Of a DNA stretch of 5,696 nt, positions 1 through 5,696 are shown one piece after another. Each line of letters begins with the position of its first letter. The stretch's first letter is position 1. Position numbers and translations under genes: made by a program. Below the pieces are notes generated by a model. That model saw only the letters and a program-made list of their open reading frames with translations, had not been told where the DNA came from and ran no database searches. This stretch comes from Sphingobacteriales bacterium (GTDB lineage: Bacteria; Bacteroidota; Bacteroidia; Sphingobacteriales; Sphingobacteriaceae), in NCBI GenBank assembly GCA_020058405.1, contig JAGVEE010000354.1, positions 1 to 5,696 of the forward strand, in the 5' to 3' direction.

Positions 1-273
1 CGAGAGGCTATTGTGATGTTTTGCATGTATAGAATATATGATTCGCGTGTTAACGCTGACCCTAAAGATAATTCATTACAACAACAAAGAGCTTGGTACT
101 TACAGCGATATGGTTTTTTGTTTGCTAAAGCCAGAGCAGAGGTTAATGCATTAGACGTAGGAGATATGGAAAATCTCTTGCAGAATAGAAATAAACTTGT
201 ATCAAGATCTGATCAATTTGCTAATGGTTTTACGAATTTAAATAAACCTCAAAATAACCCTAATTTATTCTGA
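1..273 (+). CDS. C-terminal part of a phage structural protein, possibly a neck ring/adaptor (5' end outside the window)
   Basis: The reading frame is open from the first base and ends at TGA 271-273, giving the last 90 residues of a longer protein. A GTG at 13 and ATGs at 16 and 25 lie in frame, but none is a convincing start: the frame continues upstream without a stop and these codons fall inside a helix-like stretch. The visible part looks alpha-helical (roughly residues 1-13 and 23-58), is rich in Arg, Gln, Ala and aromatic residues, and ends in an Asn/Pro-rich tail (Asn-Lys-Pro-Gln-Asn-Asn-Pro-Asn-Leu-Phe). The helical pattern 'EAIVMFCMYRIYDSR' followed by a Gln/Arg/Trp/Tyr-rich helix resembles the C-termini of small neck (ring, head-tail connector or P22 gp4-like) proteins that often precede the large stabilization protein in Bacteroidota phages. 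That identity is inferred from position and general pattern only. The stop overlaps the next gene by one base, which points to co-translation. That this is a real coding end is well supported; the product name is tentative. Confidence 0.75.
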   Translation, partial: REAIVMFCMYRIYDSRVNADPKDNSLQQQRAWYLQRYGFLFAKARAEVNALDVGDMENLLQNRNKLVSRSDQFANGFTNLNKPQNNPNLF

Positions 274-275
274 TG
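271..275 (+). promoter_or_regulatory. TGATG stop-start overlap, likely translational coupling
   Basis: The TGA of the upstream gene (271-273) shares its last A with the ATG of the 1391-residue gene (273-275). No purine-rich Shine-Dalgarno precedes the ATG; the preceding bases are a pyrimidine/A-T mix. The start therefore probably depends on ribosomes terminating on the upstream gene, which would tie the amounts of the two virion proteins together. The overlap is seen directly; coupling is inferred. Confidence 0.6.
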
Positions 276-3200
276 CAAGATAATAATATAATTCAGAACA
301 CATTTACGGGAGGCCTCAATTGGGACGACTTACCTGAAAAGGTAAGTCCTAATGAATATCAATACGCCCTCAATGCTGTATTAGAAAACCTTTTAGGCAA
401 TCAAGGAGGATTAACGGCTGATACGAGTAATGAACAGAGCTATCAATTTGGATTCCCTGTGATTAAGATATTGGGTCATGCGCACATAACAAGTGGCAAT
501 AAAGACGAAGTGGTATTAGCACTTATGAGTGCCGGCACTGGACAAATAGGAATATTTAATGCTGTGACAAACAGTTATAATTCTTTAATATCTGGTCCAG
601 AGTTGAACTTTCACGAGAACTATCCAATCAATATGCTTATTAAAATAAAGAATGGCACAGAAAGAATACTGTATTTAACAGATGATAGAAATCCTTTACG
701 TGTCATTAATTTAGATAAAATATCAGAATATTATGCTGGTGCTACTTTGTTACCTAACCGCTTATTGTTTAGTCCAAGCATTACGCTACCTACGTCATTT
801 AATACGGAAATAACAACAGGCGGATATTTGTCATTGGGAACATATCGCGTATATGCCAAATACGTAGGATTTGATTTAAATGAAACCAGTGTTATAGCGA
901 CTTCTCAATTAGAGACTATTTTTAAAAGCAGCGAAAATGATAACTTTTTTGCCATTGACGGTGGTTATAATATAGCGACAAGTTCTTCTGCGGTGGCAGG
1001 AGAACAATATCCTCGTTCTAATAAAAGCATTAAATGCACTATTGTAGGAGCAGATAATACGTTTAAGTATATTCAGTTTTATGTTGTTCAGTACATTGCT
1101 GGTAGTGGCGCTATTGGCTCTATAGTTAAAAGTCCTTTAATCTCAATAAGCGACAACAATGCGACATGGACATATAATGGCTTGAATGCGTTATCGGAAG
1201 GCAATGAAAATGATATTATTACAGATTCGACTATTATTAGAAAGGTCAAAGCGATTGCTCAAAAAGACAATTATTTGTTTTTAGGCAATATGGAAGAGTC
1301 TCAGGATTTGGATTATGGCGCTATCCAAAGAGCTGCTTTAAATATATCTGTTAAATGGGAAGTAGAACCAAAGCCTAAATTTGATACTAAAAAGCCATTA
1401 AGCTATCAAACATACATGCGTGATGAAATATACGCTTTGGGTATAAGAGGCATAAAGCTTGACGGATCAAGCACACCTGTTTTCCATATACCAGGAAGAA
1501 ATGCTCAAACACTTAGTAACGCACGCGTATTGCAAGGAACAGTATTTAGTATTGATGAGAATTACTTTACGCCTGGCATCCAAGATACAACATTAGTAAC
1601 ACCTGTTACAGGCGAATTTGAGCATTTGACTCAATATGTTGTAGGTGGCCAAGTACCTCTTTGGAGACTTGTTAATACAAGTTGGGTCGATAATACGACT
1701 GTTGGCGGTGGATGGCAAGGCACTATGGCTTATTGGGAAAGCAATGAAGTCTATCCAACTATAAACACGCCAAGCGGTTTGTTGTATGGCGCTTTAACGG
1801 GTACGCCTATTAGGCATCATAAAATGCCAGACACCAATAAGATTGTGCACGTTGACAACAACAATGTGTATCCGTTATTTTTAAATATTGACTTGAACTT
1901 ATTTACAGCAGCTTTGCCTACAAGTGTGACAAGTGTTGTTCAGAAATGGGAAATTGTTCAAGTAGAAAGAACAGAAGATACTAAGACTGTTTTAGATAAA
2001 GGCATTACAACGTTTGACGAATGTAATAGAGGGGGTAATATGGGATTTACTACTCAAGGCGTACAGATTGAGCCTGAGGTAGTCAGGTTTTACAGTCCGC
2101 AAATGTTATTTAAAAAGAAGAGAATGTCTCCTACGCACTATAAACCAGAATGGTACAACTCGTATAGAGACATTAGAACATTGCCAAGTAATTATAGCAG
2201 ACAGTATAAACCTGTTAATTGGATAACGCCAACGAGTGATACTATACGAGAATTGTATGATTGGACAGGGCAAACAAATACGGATGTTGTTGATACGACT
2301 GGTTTAAGTAATTTATCTATTACAGATAGCTCTTATGTGAGTGAGACGGGGCTAGAAACATCTTTTGCAGGTGCAGCAACATCATATGTATTAGGAAAAC
2401 TTAATGGTATCAACAATCCCTGGGGCGTAGCCAATTTAAACTTCACCCCGCATGTTTTTCATTTTAGGGCTTTTGGCGGGAGAAAGTTAAATCAATCAGA
2501 TGGTATTGTTGGTAGGGCTTTATTGACTTATGGTGCTTTAAAAGTAGAGGCAGATGTATATGCCAACTTAGAATTATTAACATATCTAGCAGTTGAAAAT
2601 GAATCTCTTGCTGGTGGGATAGTAAGGGTAAAAGGACAAGATAGTTTTATTACGCCTATGCAATTTGTCATTACGTCTTATGTATCAACAGATGATCCTT
2701 TTTTAAGTAATTCTTTAATTGGTACATTTCAAGAATATGTGCATGACGTATATTTTCAGTTTGTTGAAAGTGATTTAAATACAGGTTTAAGACACGAATA
2801 TAACACATTCAATAAATTGGATGGCCAATCTTATTTTCATGGCTGGTTAAGCCTTAATAACGCTTTAGTGAGAATAGAACACAATATTAATACATCTACA
2901 TTGGTTGCTGGCACTATTGCTGGTTATGAGGTAGAGCTAAATAAGTATTCTGTTGGATTAGGAGATTTATGGCGAAGAGATAATGCCTCTAGAAGATTGT
3001 TTAGACAAGCGTTATTATTGAATAATGATTTCAACTACCAGCATAGTATTAAGCCTTATATAACACTAGCAAACAATTATGATTATAGCTTGTATTTAAA
3101 AGAAAGTAGAGCCTATTCTAGGATTAGATATAGCCAAAAAGACTTTCAAGAAAGTAAGATTGATGCATATAGGCAAATGCTAGCAAATAACTATATTGAC

Positions 3201-4448
3201 CAAGATCAGCAATATGGAGAGATTACAGATTTGTTTGTTGATAAAAATGATTTATATTCTCGTACGTATAAGAGTTTATTAAAAGTACCGACCAATGTTC
3301 AAACAATAAAAGGTAATGATACACTTATTTATTTAGGTAAAGCAGAGCTTATTCCTTATGAACCTAAAGCTGCTAGCACATTAAGTTTTTCATACGGCGG
3401 CGGATATAATTTTACGCATAGAGTGACAACAGAGTATGGTACAGTGTTATTAGACATATATACCAATAGAGTATTTTTGCTAAGAGAAGGGTTGCAAGAC
3501 TTAGGTGAGAATATGTTTTCATTTATGGACAATCATATGAAATGGGATTTGTTGGATTACAATGTTGATTATAAAAAGAATAATGCGTTGTTGTATTATG
3601 ATACTTGGCGCAAAAGATTATTGATTACGTTTAGGAATTATAAATTTAAAAACACATTGTTTCAAACAAACGTATCAGGCAAAGTACCTACGTATAATGA
3701 AAATACAGATACAATAGATATTTTAATAGGCGCTGCTGTTGGTGCAACTTATAACATTGGAGACATTGCTAGTTTAGAAGAATTTACGATTAGTTTTTCT
3801 TTTAAAACAATGAAGTGGACAAGCTTTCATTCTTTTACGCCAGAGTATGCATTTAACTTAAAGAAGGGCTTTGGTGCGTTATATAACACACAGGGCTTTT
3901 ATGCGATGTATAAACATTTTAATAAGCACATTAATGATGGTGATCCTGGCTTATTTCCTTATTTATTTTACTCTGGCATTTTATATCCTTTTGTGATAGA
4001 AACCACTTTAAATAAAGGAGCCAATACAGTTAAAATATTAAACGCTTTAGGCTTATATACTATTAATCCAAATTGGACAAGAATGCAAGTGTACACAGAC
4101 AAACAACATACAGGTGTACAGTTATTGACAGTCAGAAAAGCGGAAGACAATCTATTGCAGGCAGATATTTATAAAACTGTTATTTCTCAAAAGGAAGACT
4201 ACTATAACATTAATCGAATAATTGATAAAGTTACTGACGCAACAGTTCCTGTTTGGACAAAATATGATAAATTGAATAATATTTTAAATACAATCAATAT
4301 AAACACAACAAACGTATTTAAGCCTTACCAAGGCGCTATTAGGGGTCAATGGATAAAAGTAAGACTTGAGTTTGATCCTATCGTAGAAGGCAATAAACAA
4401 CAAGGCATATGGCTTTTAGAGTCTAGTATAACACCTGTTAACCGATGA
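273..4448 (+). CDS. Large phage stabilization/tail structural protein, Bacteroidota (crAss-like) phage type, 1391 aa, complete
   Basis: This is probably a virion tail or neck protein, of the beta-rich class usually annotated as 'stabilization protein' by remote similarity to P22 gp10 or as a tail/muzzle component. The family signatures appear in order. The N-terminus has F11-T-G-G-L-N16 followed by P26-N-E-Y29...A32-L-N34 and a G-x-x-G-G around 42-46. Residues 133-147 read LYLTDDRNPLRVINL, a beta-propeller-like strand motif. Next come A327-I-A-Q-K-x-N-Y-L-F336, H405-I-P-G-R409, R514-H-H-K-M-P-D520, F606-Y-S-P609, G788-Q-D-S-F-I793, V831-E-S-D-L-N836...R840, a GGG...H1049 with D1061 and V1067-F1068, I1173-S-F-S-F...K-W1182-T-S-F-H-S-F1188, and a C-terminal strand-rich stretch from K1350. 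There is no signal peptide or membrane segment, and I found only two cysteines (C255, C584), which suits an extracellular virion protein. The ATG at 273 is the only possible ATG start here, because TAA 261-263 lies in frame just upstream and the next in-frame ATG would cut off the conserved N-terminus. No Shine-Dalgarno is visible, as is common in Bacteroidota. The exact place in the virion is inferred; a baseplate or fibre-hub role is the main alternative. Confidence 0.9.
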   Translation: MQDNNIIQNTFTGGLNWDDLPEKVSPNEYQYALNAVLENLLGNQGGLTADTSNEQSYQFGFPVIKILGHAHITSGNKDEVVLALMSAGTGQIGIFNAVTNSYNSLISGPELNFHENYPINMLIKIKNGTERILYLTDDRNPLRVINLDKISEYYAGATLLPNRLLFSPSITLPTSFNTEITTGGYLSLGTYRVYAKYVGFDLNETSVIATSQLETIFKSSENDNFFAIDGGYNIATSSSAVAGEQYPRSNKSIKCTIVGADNTFKYIQFYVVQYIAGSGAIGSIVKSPLISISDNNATWTYNGLNALSEGNENDIITDSTIIRKVKAIAQKDNYLFLGNMEESQDLDYGAIQRAALNISVKWEVEPKPKFDTKKPLSYQTYMRDEIYALGIRGIKLDGSSTPVFHIPGRNAQTLSNARVLQGTVFSIDENYFTPGIQDTTLVTPVTGEFEHLTQYVVGGQVPLWRLVNTSWVDNTTVGGGWQGTMAYWESNEVYPTINTPSGLLYGALTGTPIRHHKMPDTNKIVHVDNNNVYPLFLNIDLNLFTAALPTSVTSVVQKWEIVQVERTEDTKTVLDKGITTFDECNRGGNMGFTTQGVQIEPEVVRFYSPQMLFKKKRMSPTHYKPEWYNSYRDIRTLPSNYSRQYKPVNWITPTSDTIRELYDWTGQTNTDVVDTTGLSNLSITDSSYVSETGLETSFAGAATSYVLGKLNGINNPWGVANLNFTPHVFHFRAFGGRKLNQSDGIVGRALLTYGALKVEADVYANLELLTYLAVENESLAGGIVRVKGQDSFITPMQFVITSYVSTDDPFLSNSLIGTFQEYVHDVYFQFVESDLNTGLRHEYNTFNKLDGQSYFHGWLSLNNALVRIEHNINTSTLVAGTIAGYEVELNKYSVGLGDLWRRDNASRRLFRQALLLNNDFNYQHSIKPYITLANNYDYSLYLKESRAYSRIRYSQKDFQESKIDAYRQMLANNYIDQDQQYGEITDLFVDKNDLYSRTYKSLLKVPTNVQTIKGNDTLIYLGKAELIPYEPKAASTLSFSYGGGYNFTHRVTTEYGTVLLDIYTNRVFLLREGLQDLGENMFSFMDNHMKWDLLDYNVDYKKNNALLYYDTWRKRLLITFRNYKFKNTLFQTNVSGKVPTYNENTDTIDILIGAAVGATYNIGDIASLEEFTISFSFKTMKWTSFHSFTPEYAFNLKKGFGALYNTQGFYAMYKHFNKHINDGDPGLFPYLFYSGILYPFVIETTLNKGANTVKILNALGLYTINPNWTRMQVYTDKQHTGVQLLTVRKAEDNLLQADIYKTVISQKEDYYNINRIIDKVTDATVPVWTKYDKLNNILNTININTTNVFKPYQGAIRGQWIKVRLEFDPIVEGNKQQGIWLLESSITPVNR
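4445..4448 (+). promoter_or_regulatory. ATGA start-stop overlap, likely translational coupling
   Basis: The ATG of the third gene (4445-4447) overlaps the TGA of the large structural gene (4446-4448) by the classic four-base ATGA. The upstream sequence, ACACCTGTTAACCG, has no Shine-Dalgarno. The arrangement fits termination-reinitiation within one late transcript. The overlap is seen directly; the mechanism is inferred. Confidence 0.6.
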
Positions 4449-5696
4449 AAAATAAATATAATGATGGCGGACCAGTTAAGGGTAAAAGTAAAAATAAAAA
4501 ACCCGTAACACTTCAACCCAATATTCAAACACTTGATAATATACAATTTGACAGCAATGTTGGATTTGAAAAAGACGGATACCGTATTGTAAAAGATATA
4601 AAAACCGGCATGCCGTATAGCGTTATTAGAAATGATGACGGCTCTTACAAATGGCATGACGGTAGTAGCTTAATTCCTAAGGCAAAATTAAGGCCCAATC
4701 AAGACGAAAGGTTGAATCCTATGGTTAAGGCTGTAACAGAAAAGTTTTATCCAGAAGAAACAAATTTAGCATCAGGTATATTAGATAAGCTTTCTCAATA
4801 TTCCAATAATCGACTAAATGGAGAGATGACGCCAGAAGAACGTGATTATAGAACAAGTTTAAAAATGATAATTCCTAATAATTATGATTTTAATGAAACA
4901 AAAAGAAATTTAAAAACAAATAACAAAGACAGGGCAGAACTTAGTTCTCAGGAAGATTTAAGAGATTTTTACTTTGGACTAGATAATCCAAATTTAAGAT
5001 TACAAAAAGCTGTATATGCGCCATCGTCAGCAAAAGATAAATCTAATACATATGGCTACAGAGATAGAGAAGGATTGCCTAGGGCTATTGCAGATGCATA
5101 CATGCTTGAAAAACCTGGTCAATTAAATAATTTAGGCAAAAGTAAAAACAATATTTCTAAAGGTGTTGATTACAATAATTTTTTAGGAGATTTGGGGAAT
5201 GCCACTTTTGGCAGAGGTATTGATGATAAAGGAGAATATTTATCTATATATGATAATTGGAATTTAGAACCGTTAACGCCTAGTAATGCGCCAGCTCATG
5301 GCGCGGCTGAGCTTGTTAAATCTATGCCTATTCCCAATATAAATAATTTAATGAATCCTTTTGAGATATATGATAGAGCTTATTTAAATAATATGCCTCA
5401 ATCAACTCAAGATTCCATAAAAATGTTCGATCAACGATACGGTGTAATACCTAAAGATATGAGAAGCAAACAAAAATTTAACACAGGAGGGGATATTTTA
5501 TCAGCCGCTAGTGTATTATCCCCTTTACTCGGAATGATTCCTGGTGTAGGCGCTATTGCTGCTCCTGTTGTAGGAGGATTAGCAGGCATGGGAGCCGGTA
5601 TGCTCAATAAACCTAAAAATACATTGCAATCACCTACCACATATACCAATAGCAATGCATTTGGTTTTGAGACCGGTGGTGCTTTGTCTGCTATCG
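4445..5696 (+). CDS. Phage virion-associated protein of unknown function with repeated Gly-Gly motifs and a Gly/Ala-rich hydrophobic segment (3' end outside the window)
   Basis: The frame is open for 417 codons from ATG 4445 to the window edge. An in-frame TAA at 4439-4441 makes this the first possible ATG; the next in-frame ATG (4610, M56) would remove a motif repeated elsewhere in the protein. The first 25 residues are basic and polar. The middle is rich in Asn, Asp and Lys, with a D174-F-Y-F-G-L179 segment, Y265-L-S-I-Y-D-N-W-N-L274 and N304-P-F-E-I-Y-D-R311. From memory, similar strings (aromatic-rich YD.W.L.P and PFEIYDR) recur in uncharacterised proteins of gut Bacteroidota phages. Residues 351-387 form a hydrophobic Gly/Ala/Val/Leu-rich stretch with Pro at 360, 366 and 374, plausibly membrane-active. 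The motif [Y/F]-x-[D/T]-G-G-x-[V/I/L] occurs at 5-11, 345-351 and 408-414. Placement directly after a tail protein, with a four-base ATGA overlap, suggests a virion-internal, ejected or cargo protein. No enzymatic domain is recognisable in the visible part, and the protein may be much longer. Confidence 0.85.
   Translation, partial: MKNKYNDGGPVKGKSKNKKPVTLQPNIQTLDNIQFDSNVGFEKDGYRIVKDIKTGMPYSVIRNDDGSYKWHDGSSLIPKAKLRPNQDERLNPMVKAVTEKFYPEETNLASGILDKLSQYSNNRLNGEMTPEERDYRTSLKMIIPNNYDFNETKRNLKTNNKDRAELSSQEDLRDFYFGLDNPNLRLQKAVYAPSSAKDKSNTYGYRDREGLPRAIADAYMLEKPGQLNNLGKSKNNISKGVDYNNFLGDLGNATFGRGIDDKGEYLSIYDNWNLEPLTPSNAPAHGAAELVKSMPIPNINNLMNPFEIYDRAYLNNMPQSTQDSIKMFDQRYGVIPKDMRSKQKFNTGGDILSAASVLSPLLGMIPGVGAIAAPVVGGLAGMGAGMLNKPKNTLQSPTTYTNSNAFGFETGGALSAI
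4457..5686 (+). repeat. Three dispersed copies of a short protein motif, [Y/F]-x-[D/T]-G-G-x-[V/I/L]
   Basis: Copies lie at residues 5-11 (YNDGGPV, bases 4457-4477), 345-351 (FNTGGDI, bases 5477-5497) and 408-414 (FETGGAL, bases 5666-5686). The first two are each preceded by Lys. One sits at the very N-terminus and the other two flank the hydrophobic segment. The DNA differs between copies (for example GGCGGA, GGAGGG and GGTGGT for Gly-Gly), so the similarity is at protein level and not a recent DNA duplication. Function unknown; a docking or processing site is conceivable. Confidence 0.55.
5495..5605 (+). other. Gly/Ala-rich hydrophobic segment (residues 351-387) of the third protein
   Basis: This stretch encodes a run of Ile, Leu, Val, Ala, Met and Gly with no charged residue, interrupted by prolines at 360, 366 and 374, and containing small-residue spacings such as G-x-G and G-G-L-A-G-x-G-A-G. 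It is long enough for one or two membrane passes. Similar glycine-rich hydrophobic blocks are known in phage ejection or pilot proteins, so a membrane-penetrating role at DNA entry is a reasonable inference. It could instead be a buried packing segment in the virion. Confidence 0.6.

Noticed and set aside
13..273. A separate 86-residue gene starting at GTG 13 or ATG 16
   Set aside because: The frame remains open to base 1 without a stop and the putative start lies within a continuous helix-like stretch, so it is better read as the tail end of a longer gene.
441..450. TA-rich TTTG strings resembling the Bacteroidota -7 promoter element
   Set aside because: The spacing does not match TAnnTTTG, such strings are frequent by chance in this AT-rich DNA, and the site lies inside a gene with no need for an internal promoter.
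3968..4150. 60-residue open frame on the minus strand
   Set aside because: It lies wholly inside the well-supported large structural gene, in a region with a plausible protein reading on the + strand, and has no recognisable motif or upstream signal.
4346..4657. 103-residue open frame on the minus strand spanning the junction of genes two and three
   Set aside because: It is antisense to the conserved C-terminus of the large protein and the N-terminus of the third gene. Its hydrophobic composition is what the complement of AT-rich, Asn/Lys-rich coding DNA gives.
1567..5280. Recurrent ACGCC(T/A) hexamers scattered through the genes
   Set aside because: They are mostly Thr-Pro codon pairs (ACG CCT or ACG CCA) in frame, with irregular spacing, so codon use explains them better than a DNA signal.
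5431..5655. 74-residue Pro/Ala-rich open frame on the minus strand
   Set aside because: It is the antisense reading of the Gly/Ala-rich hydrophobic segment of the third gene; Gly codons read as Pro/Ala/Thr on the other strand. It has no independent support.

Overview
The window looks like a piece of the virion-structure module of a tailed phage, or a prophage, of a Bacteroidota host. Its AT-rich coding DNA is packed on one strand. Neither of the two visible starts has a Shine-Dalgarno sequence. The central 1391-residue protein carries the series of sequence signatures I associate with the very large beta-rich 'stabilization/tail' proteins of crAss-like and related Bacteroidota podoviruses. 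The host assignment rests on family recognition from memory, not on a database search.

The layout is three genes on the + strand with no intergenic space. Positions 1-273 hold the C-terminal 90 residues of a gene that starts upstream, probably a ring or adaptor-type neck protein. Positions 273-4448 hold the complete large structural protein, whose ATG shares one base with the preceding stop (TGATG). Positions 4445-5696 hold the first 417 residues of a third gene that overlaps by four bases (ATGA) and runs off the right edge. The third gene has no stop codon inside the window, so a search limited to closed ORFs would miss it. It is probably a virion-internal or ejected protein: it carries three copies of a short aromatic-x-(D/T)-Gly-Gly motif and a long glycine/alanine-rich hydrophobic segment.

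The two overlaps suggest that all three genes are translated from one late transcript with coupled reinitiation. A plausible working model is that gene 1 sits in the neck, gene 2 builds the tail or 'muzzle' below it, and gene 3 is cargo that is ejected or embedded in a membrane. There are no RNA genes, promoters, terminators, CRISPR arrays or insertion sequences that I can support. The genetic code looks standard: two genes stop at TGA, tryptophan is TGG, and there is no in-frame TAG or TGA.
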